NCBI GenBank assembly: GCA_012518185.1
Contig: JAAYTA010000047.1
Location: forward strand, 1 to 38,076
From: Methanobacteriota archaeon
GTDB taxonomy: Archaea > Thermoplasmatota > Thermoplasmata > Methanomassiliicoccales > Methanomassiliicoccaceae
Length of the DNA stretch: 38,076 nucleotides
Reading direction: 5' to 3'
The position numbers and the translations under genes were made by a program. Below, in pieces: positions 1 to 6,691 of the stretch. Positions within the stretch are counted from its first letter, which is position 1; each line of letters opens with the position of its first letter. The notes beneath the pieces are model-generated. The model had not been told where the DNA came from. It did not search any database and was given only the letters and a program-made list of their open reading frames with translations.

Positions 1-184
1 CTGCTATCTCAACAACATTCATAGATGCGGAGGATGGCGTAGAGATAGTAAGTAGTTCTTCCCAATATCTTAGGCGAGTATCGCCATATTTCTTCAACTC
101 TGCTATAACTCCAGGTGTTGTTATGGGATTTGGAGGTAAATCTTGCATTGAGAACAGTGCTGAAGTATCAAGAACGTATCTCAC
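1..184 (-). CDS. nob1: Nob1-like PIN-domain endoribonuclease (N-terminal part, cut by window edge)
   Basis: The reading frame runs off the left edge, so only about 61 N-terminal residues are visible. They open with RYVLDTSALFS, the first acidic motif of a PIN nuclease, followed by TTPGVIAELKKYGD, the second conserved segment with its acidic residue. This pattern matches archaeal Nob1, the endonuclease that trims the 3' end of pre-16S rRNA. Nob1 also has a C-terminal zinc ribbon, which lies outside the window. The start is GTG at 184: the in-frame codon two upstream is a stop, and AAGGT lies five bases before the GTG. It is divergent from the gene at 256. Another PIN protein is possible because the zinc ribbon cannot be checked. 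Confidence 0.75.
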   Translation of the reverse strand, partial: MRYVLDTSALFSMQDLPPNPITTPGVIAELKKYGDTRLRYWEELLTISTPSSASMNVVEIA

Positions 185-227
185 ATGTTACCTTATGCAT
201 TGAAGATAAGATAATAGTTCGCAACCG

Positions 228-235
228 CTAAATAC
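228..235 (+). promoter_or_regulatory. TATA box of the 83-residue protein gene
   Basis: CTAAATAC is centred about 24-25 bases before the ATG at 256. In archaea transcription starts roughly 25 bases after the TATA centre, so the mRNA should begin at or next to the start codon. There is no Shine-Dalgarno sequence before this ATG, which fits a leaderless message. Confidence 0.5.
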
Positions 236-255
236 TGCTTTACGATTGAGTTGAC

Positions 256-507
256 ATGCACGATATTCAAGTAGATCAATATGTCATCGATTACATTCTC
301 CAGAATGGGCGCGATTACCGAGTATCTACTTCATGCGGTGGCCCTGTAATTGTACCCGTTGAAATGAAATCTCCCAAAGAATCTGATCTAAAAGTCAAGG
401 TTGGCTCAAATACGCTATATATTTCTCGTGTACAAGCACGCTACATCCGCCGTATTACGATGGATATGTTGGATTATTCTAGATATGATTCATGCCCTGT
501 TTTCTAA
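256..507 (+). CDS. Small conserved-looking protein of unknown function
   Basis: An 83-residue soluble protein with no signal peptide and no membrane segment. It contains a compact motif TSCGGPVIVP (residues about 25-34) and a basic segment around QARYIRRI. I do not recognise a named family. The CGGP motif and the strong promoter position argue that it is a real gene rather than a chance frame. It is divergent from nob1 (72 bases apart) and its last 29 bases overlap, tail to tail, the end of the sulfurtransferase gene on the other strand. A role linked to ribosome maturation would be a guess from the neighbour only. Confidence 0.7.
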   Translation: MHDIQVDQYVIDYILQNGRDYRVSTSCGGPVIVPVEMKSPKESDLKVKVGSNTLYISRVQARYIRRITMDMLDYSRYDSCPVF

Positions 508-1126
508 GGAGAAATGCCTCTTTAGACATCTCCATTGAAAGGGCATCTAGATCTAGGCGCCTCTCCTGCTCAATAATCAATTCAGGACTGGCCATAGTGA
601 TTGGCCTAAAAGGTACTATTGAACATGCGTCGCCTTTCTCTATTGAAATATCATATGTGCCTATTTCTTTCGCCATATGCTCTATTTCAAGTTTATCTAA
701 ACCTATGAGAGGTCGAAGGACGGGAAAGTCTAATCCTCTTTCTTCGGCGTTTAGGTTATAAAGTGTCTGCGAAGCCACCTGGCCTAGAGAATCACCGGTG
801 GCGATAGCATCTGCATCCAGTTCTTTAGCTATGTTCCTTGCTACTTTAAGCATAGTGCGTTTACACAGTACGCATTGCAAGTTACTTTGACAATATTTTG
901 ATATTCTAAATTGACTGATGCCGTGAGGAGCGGTCCATAGTTCCAAAGATTGTTCAAGAGCAGCCTCAAGTGCCTCTGTCAACCGAATGACCTTATTTAC
1001 TGAACCTTCTCCTGAATAAGGCCTATTGTCCATATGTAGTAAAATGATCTCAGCATTATTACGGGCCAGAGAATAAGCGGCCGCAGGAGAGTCAATGCCT
1101 CCTGAGATCAAGCAAACGATCCTCAC
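479..1126 (-). CDS. thiI: ThiI-type sulfurtransferase, PP-loop domain only
   Basis: A 215-residue protein with the PP-loop SGGIDSP at residues 8-14, which binds ATP, and the ThiI signature TGDSLGQVASQ at about 110-120. Cysteines 79, 85 and 88 (the last two in CVLCKR) and Cys168 are candidates for sulfur transfer or metal binding. ThiI adenylates and thiolates U8 of tRNA and in some organisms serves thiazole synthesis. Canonical ThiI has an N-terminal ferredoxin-like and THUMP tRNA-binding region; this protein starts directly at the PP-loop, so tRNA binding must come from elsewhere or the substrate differs. The start is GTG with GAGGGTGAT just upstream. It is the last gene of the minus-strand group that includes csl4. 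Confidence 0.85.
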   Translation of the reverse strand: MRIVCLISGGIDSPAAAYSLARNNAEIILLHMDNRPYSGEGSVNKVIRLTEALEAALEQSLELWTAPHGISQFRISKYCQSNLQCVLCKRTMLKVARNIAKELDADAIATGDSLGQVASQTLYNLNAEERGLDFPVLRPLIGLDKLEIEHMAKEIGTYDISIEKGDACSIVPFRPITMASPELIIEQERRLDLDALSMEMSKEAFLLRKQGMNHI

Positions 1127-1179
1127 ATCATCACCCTCTTAATGTGGAGATAGATGTGACATCACATCTAAAAAATGAT

Positions 1180-1356
1180 TCAGTTGTTGAATGTCGGAGC
1201 ATCCTGGTTGAGCATTGGGAAACCATAATCTTCACAATCGTCCTCTTCCTGTTCAACGACGATGGTGAACAACATACTGAGGAGCTCTTTCATCTGCTGC
1301 ATCTCAGTCTTGAGCTCGTTGATCTCCTTGACAAGGTCATCATTGCTCTTGGTCAT
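1180..1356 (-). CDS. Small acidic coiled-coil protein
   Basis: A 58-residue protein beginning MTKSNDDLVKEINELK. Residues about 6-35 show heptad-like spacing of leucine, isoleucine and methionine, so a short coiled coil is likely. The C-terminal part is acidic (EQEEDDCEDY). The start at 1356 is chosen because GGAGGGTGG lies just before it; an in-frame ATG at 1410 lacks this. It sits between csl4 and thiI on the same strand, 53 bases after thiI begins in map order and about 90 bases from csl4. No family recognised; possibly a small subunit or adaptor of a neighbouring enzyme, which is inference only. Confidence 0.6.
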   Translation of the reverse strand: MTKSNDDLVKEINELKTEMQQMKELLSMLFTIVVEQEEDDCEDYGFPMLNQDAPTFNN

Positions 1357-1449
1357 CTTCCACCCTCCGCCCCTATTCTGCATATCACTTATAAGACTAT
1401 TCCTATCCATTCCACTGATAGTAAAGAAAAAGATCTCATTAATATGAGA

Positions 1450-2007
1450 TCAGAAATCGACACATCCGTAATCATCAGCCAATTTTCGATTCTCTACTCT
1501 TTCACATGGCTCGCAGCGTAAAGATCTGCCTTTAAGGATCATAGGGCTACGGCATTTACGACATAACGCTCTCACCACTCCAAAGTGCGGTTCTTGTGTA
1601 GATAACTGAACAGAGGGAACAGTCTGGATGACTTTAGCCCTCACTAGATCTCCAGGTCGCATTTCCCTACCGACTTCTTGCACATATTCTGAGGATAGCT
1701 TAGATATGTGGATGGTTCCGGATGTTTCTCCCGTAATAGTTCTATCCTTACCCTCTACTCCCTGAATATCGCATATAGCCATCGAGGCTCTGACATCAGT
1801 CACACGGCAGAATACGCTATCTCCTTCTTTCAATATATTCATGGGATTAGATGCCAAGACTCTAGCAACCATATTATCCCTATCCAATTCAAGTTCGCCA
1901 GCTAAGGCGGAAAGAATTCTTCCATCAGATTCATAAGTGCCTCTATCAGGCATATATTCTTCAGCCACGGCGACCTCTTCGCCCGGCACTACTGTCCTTT
2001 TAATCAT
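1450..2007 (-). CDS. csl4: Exosome RNA-binding subunit Csl4
   Basis: A 185-residue protein with the three parts of archaeal Csl4: an N-terminal beta domain (about 1-60, starting with the PGEEVAVAEEY motif), an S1 RNA-binding domain (about 61-138), and a C-terminal zinc ribbon with cysteines 149, 152, 165 and 168. Csl4 caps the Rrp41-Rrp42 exosome ring and helps feed RNA to it and recruit DnaG. The ATG at 2007 is preceded by GGATGTGAT, close to the ideal ribosome-binding sequence. It lies 16 bases after the methyltransferase gene, so the two are probably co-transcribed. The ring subunits are not in this window. Confidence 0.95.
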   Translation of the reverse strand: MIKRTVVPGEEVAVAEEYMPDRGTYESDGRILSALAGELELDRDNMVARVLASNPMNILKEGDSVFCRVTDVRASMAICDIQGVEGKDRTITGETSGTIHISKLSSEYVQEVGREMRPGDLVRAKVIQTVPSVQLSTQEPHFGVVRALCRKCRSPMILKGRSLRCEPCERVENRKLADDYGCVDF

Positions 2008-2023
2008 CTTAAATCACATCCTA

Positions 2024-2626
2024 TTAACAAATTCGGAGCAATAACACATCAATTTCCTTTCTAACTCTTTCGTGGAACTTGAACAGATGAGGTATCTGAA
2101 ACTTATAGCTTTTCTGGAAGCTTATACTGCGTCCTAAAGATGCAACTATTTTTTCCAGAAATGGTGCAGTGATAGCATTGTGTAATGAATATACTACTGG
2201 AGCTATATCGATTGCAGTTTCAAGAAATGGGCGATCAGCTCCTTTTCGTTGAGATCCAAATGGTGGATTCATTATCACTGTGTCATACGTCCCACGGACA
2301 TCTTTAACATCACACATCTCATATTCAGCTTCAAGACCAAGTTTAGAGGTCATTTTTTTTGCATCATCAATCGCTAATGGATCGATATCTATTCCCAGTA
2401 CTGACGATGCACCAAGTAAGGCAGATCCTATTGAAAATATTCCAGTCCCACATCCTAGATCGATTACATTCTTTCCTTCAATATCGCCGAATCCCAATGC
2501 AATATATAAGACGTCAGCAGCGATAGTAGCAGGAGTACAGTATTGTTCTAAAGATGGACGTGGATCTTGGTGTGGAGGAATGGTTTGAAGAACTCGCTCC
2601 AGCTCACTCTTCCTCATAATTCTCAC
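2024..2626 (-). CDS. METTL5-like rRNA adenine N6-methyltransferase
   Basis: A 200-residue class I SAM-dependent methyltransferase. Motif I is DLGCGTG (residues 56-62) and the catalytic motif is NPPF (120-123) followed by GSQ, the form found in METTL5 and its archaeal relatives. METTL5 methylates one adenine of small-subunit rRNA in eukaryotes, with TRMT112 as partner; the archaeal target is inferred. The gene starts with GTG inside the stop of the HTH-CBS gene (four-base overlap), so the two are translationally coupled; an in-frame ATG follows at 2617. Its position next to csl4 fits RNA processing. Confidence 0.9.
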   Translation of the reverse strand: MRIMRKSELERVLQTIPPHQDPRPSLEQYCTPATIAADVLYIALGFGDIEGKNVIDLGCGTGIFSIGSALLGASSVLGIDIDPLAIDDAKKMTSKLGLEAEYEMCDVKDVRGTYDTVIMNPPFGSQRKGADRPFLETAIDIAPVVYSLHNAITAPFLEKIVASLGRSISFQKSYKFQIPHLFKFHERVRKEIDVLLLRIC

Positions 2627-3255
2627 TGCAGACCTAGATTTAGGAAATCTGCCGAAGTAAGAATGCCCTCGATAATTCCCTTGTGAGTTACAAGTACTGC
2701 TTCATCTCTCTGCAGATGAAGAGATGCCAGCTCTATGGGTGTATCTTCGCTGAGAATAGGGAATGGTGCCTGCATGATATCTCCTACTTTCACCTGCATT
2801 ACTTCATCGAAAAGCTTTCTCTGATTACGTGTCTCCTCTATCGTGTAATCGCGTATATAGTCATCAGTTATGCCACCAACGATACGATCTCCTATCATGA
2901 CTGGTAGCTGAGTGAAGCGCCCTTTAACCATTAGATCTACTGCCTCTGCCAATGTTTGCTCTGGAGATATAGAAATAACTCCCCTCGTAGCTAAGTCTCC
3001 GACAGTGAGACGAATACCGGTGGATCTACCCTCTAAGGCTCTTTTTTTCAATATATCTTCAAATGCCTCAAAGATTTTACGTATATTTTTGTAAGAAGGA
3101 TCAATAGTACCTCTTTCTACCTTAGCTATTAACGATTGCGATACACCCGCTATAGAGGCCAACTCTCGCTGCGAAAGCTCAAGTCTTTTCCTCATATGCC
3201 TAATCTCATCTAATTCTGGTAATCTTGGGATGAGAGTTAATCTTAATGAGGTCAT
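2623..3255 (-). CDS. XRE-type helix-turn-helix regulator with paired CBS domains
   Basis: A 210-residue protein. Residues about 20-75 form a Cro/CI-like helix-turn-helix (LSQRELASIAGVSQSLIAKVE), and residues about 85-205 hold two CBS motifs, a module that usually binds adenine nucleotides or SAM. This architecture is common in archaea, and targets are generally unknown. It heads a minus-strand group with the METTL5-like gene and csl4. A TATA box at 3291-3300 and a TATCGATA palindrome at 3279-3286 lie just upstream, so it may control its own promoter in response to nucleotide level (inference). Confidence 0.9.
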   Translation of the reverse strand: MTSLRLTLIPRLPELDEIRHMRKRLELSQRELASIAGVSQSLIAKVERGTIDPSYKNIRKIFEAFEDILKKRALEGRSTGIRLTVGDLATRGVISISPEQTLAEAVDLMVKGRFTQLPVMIGDRIVGGITDDYIRDYTIEETRNQRKLFDEVMQVKVGDIMQAPFPILSEDTPIELASLHLQRDEAVLVTHKGIIEGILTSADFLNLGLQ

Positions 3256-3278
3256 CTATCGACACCTATTACTGCGAT

Positions 3279-3300
3279 TATCGATACATCCGATATAAAT
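3279..3300 (-). promoter_or_regulatory. Promoter and possible operator of the HTH-CBS gene
   Basis: Read on the minus strand, AATATTTATAT (about 3290-3300) is a good TATA box, and it places the transcript start near 3270, about 15 bases before the ATG. The eight-base palindrome TATCGATA (3279-3286) sits between TATA box and start site, and TATCGA recurs at 3257-3262. Operators in this position are typical for archaeal autorepressors. That the downstream HTH protein binds here is inference. Confidence 0.4.
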
Positions 3301-3437
3301 ATTCTTAAAGCACACATTCGAATTGCAGTAGGAATAATATCTTCATAAATCTTTAGACGGATGTTAGACTAATCACCAGACATATTTGTCAAGCCTATAA
3401 AAATATATCTCTACTAGAATAGATGATAAGTGTATAT

Positions 3438-3881
3438 TTAAACGCCTGGAAATCGCATCAATGATTCTAATACGATGCGTACATCCACGTCTTCTAAGCC
3501 TAATGACATGATATGATTGCTGACTATAGCGTCTAGAGTGCGGTTGTCAGGAGCATGTATTCTTATTAACACTCGCCTACTTCCACTGATCATTAGTACT
3601 TCCATGACCTCTTCCACTTCTTGAAGGCTACGAAGATCTTTGGCAGTTAAATTATCCGTTACATTGGCGAGAATAATAGCATCAGTATGCATCCCCATCT
3701 GTTCGTTGTTTACAATGGCTGCATATCCTAATATTACTTCAAAATCCTCCATACGCCTTATCCGATCTCTAACTGTAGATGGCGAGCGTCTTAATTTAGA
3801 TGCTATCTCTCGATACGTCATTTTGCCATCCATCTTAAGAAGCTTGAGGATGCGATGATTCATATCGTCTACTTCAACCAT
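3438..3881 (-). CDS. Lrp/AsnC family transcriptional regulator
   Basis: A protein of about 147 residues from the start chosen here. An N-terminal helix-turn-helix (MNHRILKLLKMDGKMTYREIASKL and the following recognition helix) is followed by an RAM ligand-binding domain. The start at 3881 (MVEVDDMNHR) is preferred over an upstream in-frame ATG at 3926 because GGAGA precedes it and family members begin close to the DDMN segment. It is a single gene, separated by about 180 bases from the HTH-CBS gene. A TATA-like CTTAAATG lies about 45 bases upstream. The ligand is likely an amino acid; which one cannot be told. Confidence 0.9.
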   Translation of the reverse strand: MVEVDDMNHRILKLLKMDGKMTYREIASKLRRSPSTVRDRIRRMEDFEVILGYAAIVNNEQMGMHTDAIILANVTDNLTAKDLRSLQEVEEVMEVLMISGSRRVLIRIHAPDNRTLDAIVSNHIMSLGLEDVDVRIVLESLMRFPGV

Positions 3882-3953
3882 TATGTTCTCTCCTACCCAG
3901 TCATTTGATAGGCTGACCTGACACATTTAAGCTTTATTGATAAGATGCTAGAA

Positions 3954-3971
3954 TGGGCTCCTTATAGCCCA
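3954..3971. repeat. Inverted repeat upstream of the Lrp gene
   Basis: TGGGCT, a six-base spacer and AGCCCA form a perfect six-base inverted repeat about 75-90 bases before the Lrp start, on the far side of its TATA box. Lrp proteins often bind such sites to control their own gene, but one short repeat is weak evidence. Confidence 0.3.
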
Positions 3972-4391
3972 ATATATCGATCATGCATCCGCCTCACATG
4001 GCCAATTGAAATGCTATCTTTCATAAATTTCATTTTCGATCAAATCATTTTAGCACCATATCTCTGGTCGAAGACTTGCCAAATAACTTGCAATATCATA
4101 TTATGTTAATTATTTCAATCTCAAAATTTGATCGAGACAACATATGCAATAACGAAAAAAATCATTACTCAAATTTAATAAATTCCACATAACTACGATG
4201 CGCATATCTGTCTCATATGCATCGAACATAAGGAGTAGAGTCTAGACTTATAGCTTTAAAATATCTATCTTTATAATATGTCTTTTAAATGTAATCATAA
4301 ATAATTATAACTCATAGAGATTGAATGTGGACTTTTGTAGAGGAGTTAACATAAGATGGATCCAATCCAATAAATAGAATTGTAATTCAAG
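3972..4391. other. AT-rich spacer without a recognisable gene
   Basis: About 420 bases between the Lrp gene and tRNA-Val hold no open frame I can support. The stretch is AT-rich, with many TATA-like words. The only clear structure is a stem at 4196-4224 (see separate entry) and a short palindrome GAATT-GT-AATTC at 4377-4388, three bases beyond the tRNA 3' end, which may help end the tRNA transcript. An AGGAG at 4342-4346 is followed by ATG at 4355, but that frame closes after five codons. Confidence 0.5.
4196..4224. repeat. Bulged stem-loop in the AT-rich spacer
   Basis: CGAT and ATCG enclose GCATAT, a seven-base loop and ATATGC, with a two-base bulge on the left side: ten paired positions in 29 bases. 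It may be part of a small RNA or a regulator site. No gene is close enough to assign it. Confidence 0.35.
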
Positions 4392-4464
4392 TGGGCTCAG
4401 CCGGATTCGAACCGGCGACCTCCTCCGTGTGAGGGAGGCGTCATAACCACTAGACCATGAGCCC
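4392..4464 (-). tRNA. tRNA-Val (anticodon CAC)
   Basis: On the minus strand a 73-base cloverleaf can be folded. The acceptor GGGCTCA pairs with TGAGCCC and the discriminator base is A. The D arm contains AGTGGTTA. The anticodon stem CCTCC/GGAGG encloses loop CTCACAC, giving anticodon CAC, which reads the valine codon GUG. The T arm is GCCGG-TTCGAAT-CCGGC. CCA is not encoded. No intron is visible. Confidence 0.97.
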
Positions 4465-4486
4465 AAGGTGCTGAAACTAATGAGCG

Positions 4487-4494
4487 TATATTAA
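4487..4494 (-). promoter_or_regulatory. TATA box of tRNA-Val
   Basis: On the minus strand TTAATATA, preceded by the purine-rich BRE-like AAGC, is centred 26 bases before the first tRNA base. Transcription should begin at or just before the mature 5' end. Confidence 0.65.
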
Positions 4495-4590
4495 GCTTTG
4501 TGCCTAGAGTATTTCTGAGGGCCAGCTCACATGTATCTAGCCTTTCATTCAAAATGATAAGTGACAAATAGTTGTTGAAATCACTGGAGA

Positions 4591-4611
4591 CATGCCATTA
4601 ATCCTGGCATG
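4591..4611. promoter_or_regulatory. Perfect inverted repeat ahead of hsp20
   Basis: CATGCCA and TGGCATG flank a seven-base spacer, a perfect seven-base inverted repeat ending 17 bases before the chosen hsp20 start. It can act as an operator for a heat-shock repressor or as a hairpin in the mRNA leader beside the ribosome-binding site. The sequence alone does not decide between these. Confidence 0.45.
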
Positions 4612-4628
4612 AATTGAAAGGTGATAGC

Positions 4629-5078
4629 GTGGTAGAGCGTAAAAGAGAAGAGAGAGAACTATTCCCATTTTATTGGAATCCATTTATCATGCTTCGGAAT
4701 TTAGAGAATATCTTTGAGAGTGTTCAGTCAACTGAAACTCAATCGTCTTCTATGAAGATGCCTATGGTGGATCTCCGCGATGATGGTAATGAATACCTAC
4801 TCGAGGCTGATCTTCCAGGCATTGCTAAGGAGGATATAGAAATTAACGTTGATAAAAAATCACTAATATTGAGGGCAAGGCGAGAACGAGATAAAGAGGA
4901 TCGAGCAGACGCCTACATACATCGAGAAAGGAGCACTTCATCTCTTTACCGCACTATATCTCTACCTAATGATGTAGATTATGAAAATATATCTGCCAGG
5001 TTGAACAATGGTGTATTAGTAGTGAAATTACCTAAGAAAGAAAACGATAGAGGCAAACGGAAGGTGAACATCGAATGA
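4629..5078 (+). CDS. hsp20: Small heat-shock protein, Hsp20 family
   Basis: A protein of about 149 residues with a hydrophobic N-terminal arm and an alpha-crystallin domain. The latter shows the typical strands MVDLRDDGNEYLLEADLPGI, then DIEINVDKKSLILRA, and ends with the signature ARLNNGVLVVKLPK. Small heat-shock proteins form oligomers that hold unfolding proteins in solution without ATP. The GTG at 4629 is preferred because AGGTGAT at 4619-4625 is placed as its ribosome-binding site; a TTG at 4614 in the same frame is the alternative. The stop overlaps the ATG of the next gene by four bases, so the copper-storage-like protein is translationally coupled to it. Confidence 0.93.
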   Translation: MVERKREERELFPFYWNPFIMLRNLENIFESVQSTETQSSSMKMPMVDLRDDGNEYLLEADLPGIAKEDIEINVDKKSLILRARRERDKEDRADAYIHRERSTSSLYRTISLPNDVDYENISARLNNGVLVVKLPKKENDRGKRKVNIE

Positions 5079-5467
5079 GAATTTCTCCAGGAGATGAGTA
5101 TCAGAATTTGATAGAGAAATGCATCCAAGACTGCAAGGAATGTCATAGCATCTGCACAGCCATTATATCTCACTGTCTAAAGATGGGGAGAGAGCATGCT
5201 AATGAAAGACATATCTCTATATTACAAGACTGTGCCGATATATGCAAATTAAGCGAAGATGGAATGCTACGCTCTTCAGAAATGATGGAGCGTATATGTC
5301 GATTATGTGGAGATATATGTACGACTTGTGCAGATAGTTGCGAATCATTTACTGATGATAATTTTATGGAAAAATGTGCTGAGGTATGTCGAATATGTGC
5401 AGATAGTTGTCGTCAAATGTCTAAATCTAGTGATTCATATGGGACCAGATTGACCAGCTTCTCCTGA
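5075..5467 (+). CDS. Cysteine-rich four-helix bundle protein, copper-storage (Csp/DUF326) type
   Basis: A 130-residue protein with 16 cysteines (16, 20, 23, 27, 34, 53, 57, 75, 78, 82, 85, 89, 101, 105, 108, 112), arranged mostly as CxxC and CxxxC along predicted helices. This is the pattern of Csp proteins, four-helix bundles whose core is lined by cysteines that bind many Cu(I) ions. There is no signal peptide or membrane segment, so it should be cytosolic like Csp3. It overlaps hsp20 by four bases (ATGA). The link suggests a shared stress response to metal or heat (inference). The number of metal ions bound cannot be told. Confidence 0.85.
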   Translation: MRISPGDEYQNLIEKCIQDCKECHSICTAIISHCLKMGREHANERHISILQDCADICKLSEDGMLRSSEMMERICRLCGDICTTCADSCESFTDDNFMEKCAEVCRICADSCRQMSKSSDSYGTRLTSFS

Positions 5468-5597
5468 ATAAGCCTTCTTACATATATTCATCCATAAAGA
5501 AGCTATGATAGCCCCAGTATAACGAATACGTAATTATTACTATTATAACAAATTAAATATTGAATGGTAGCTAATATGATCCAGCAATTATCATTCA

Positions 5598-5624
5598 TAA
5601 TCTCATTATAGAGTGGTGAGATTA
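5598..5624. repeat. Eight-base inverted repeat in a convergent spacer
   Basis: TAATCTCA and TGAGATTA flank an 11-base loop, a perfect eight-base stem between the copper-storage-like gene and the NrdG-like gene, which end toward each other. It could contribute to ending transcription from either side. There is no T-tract right after it on the plus strand, so that role is uncertain. Nothing else is evident in the 230-base spacer. Confidence 0.35.
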
Positions 5625-5697
5625 GTCAATGAGGATAATTCATCAGCAATAATGTTAGATGGATCTACGGCTGCTATAATTAATTTAACTCACAATA

Positions 5698-6399
5698 TTA
5701 AACATCGCCCCTAATAACTACCTTACGAACATACTGCTTGGCATTTTCCGCGATAGCCTTTACTTGAGACTTAGACATAGGAGTCGCGCTCTCCAATTTA
5801 GGATCTAAAGTACACTTAGGCCGGAATTGCTGAATCGCATATTTCTTCGTACCTCCGATATATGCAGCGATCGCCTCGATATCTGAAGGCTTCAGCAATA
5901 TTGGAGCAAGGGTAGTACGATATTCTCGATCTATGTTAGACTCTTCAAGAATTTCGATAGACTGTTTTATATCTTCAAGAGGCGCAGAGATACCTGTAAG
6001 CTCATCATATTTCTCATTCAATGGAGCCTTTATATCCATTGCTACATAATCTATTAGATCTGCAGCTATTAGATCTCTTAACATAGATGGATTAGAACCA
6101 TTTGTGTCAAGTTTGACTTTAACGCCCAGTGCCTTAATCTGACATATAAGATCTGGAAGATCCTCATGTATAGTGGGCTCACCTCCAGTAATAACAACAC
6201 CATCAAGAAAGTCGTTATGCTCCTGAATAAATTCTTTTATGGTTTCCCAAGGAATCTCTTCATAGATGTCAGGATTAAGCACCGCATCTCTATTATGACA
6301 GAATGGACAGCGGAAATTACATCCTGGGAGGTAAATAGATGCTACTACATGGCCATCCCAATCTAATAATGAAGTTTTGATAAAGCCGATGATTTTCAT
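5698..6399 (-). CDS. nrdG: Radical SAM activating enzyme, anaerobic ribonucleotide reductase activase type
   Basis: A 233-residue radical SAM protein. The cluster motif CNFRCPFC gives cysteines 27, 31 and 34 for a [4Fe-4S] cluster, and GGEPT (72-76) is the SAM-binding motif. The N-terminal GFIKTSLLDWDG and overall length match the archaeal activators of class III ribonucleoside-triphosphate reductase, which create the glycyl radical under anoxic conditions. No nrdD is in the window, so the partner is inferred from family resemblance; a different glycyl-radical partner is possible. It is a single gene with AT-rich promoter words 30-45 bases upstream. Confidence 0.85.
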   Translation of the reverse strand: MKIIGFIKTSLLDWDGHVVASIYLPGCNFRCPFCHNRDAVLNPDIYEEIPWETIKEFIQEHNDFLDGVVITGGEPTIHEDLPDLICQIKALGVKVKLDTNGSNPSMLRDLIAADLIDYVAMDIKAPLNEKYDELTGISAPLEDIKQSIEILEESNIDREYRTTLAPILLKPSDIEAIAAYIGGTKKYAIQQFRPKCTLDPKLESATPMSKSQVKAIAENAKQYVRKVVIRGDV

Positions 6400-6481
6400 A
6401 TAATTTACCTGCAGATTAGTTTATGTTATTTATTTTATGATATAGAATAGATATCAGTAATGTTTCGAATCTGACAATACT

Positions 6482-6670
6482 CTAACGTGATTCTCTTTCT
6501 CTCTTTTCTTTTATATGACCTGCAGGGCCTCCTCGATCTTCCATCGCTTTCTGAGCACACTCATCCTTTTCACAAATAAAAGTTGCAAATTGAAAATTTT
6601 TGGCCTGCTCGCCGCAGTATCGACACTTCTCCTTAGATATATCCATACTCAACATGAGCGACAAGATCAT
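6482..6670 (-). CDS. Small zinc-ribbon protein
   Basis: A protein of up to 62 residues with CRYC (Cys16, Cys19) and CEKDEC (Cys33, Cys38), a likely single zinc site. It continues with a conserved-looking RGGPAGH and a very basic and acidic tail (KEKRERESR). ATGs at 6670, 6655 and 6646 are all in frame and none has a clear ribosome-binding site; the last one starts MDISKEKC and may be the true start. It begins 21 bases after the nadC stop, so it is probably the end of that operon. No family named; nucleic-acid binding is plausible but unproven. Confidence 0.7.
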   Translation of the reverse strand: MILSLMLSMDISKEKCRYCGEQAKNFQFATFICEKDECAQKAMEDRGGPAGHIKEKRERESR

Positions 6671-6691
6671 TATTAATCATTATTACTTATG

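Noticed and set aside
1144-1521. 125-codon plus-strand frame
   Set aside because: It runs opposite the small coiled-coil gene and the end of csl4, and has no recognisable domain.
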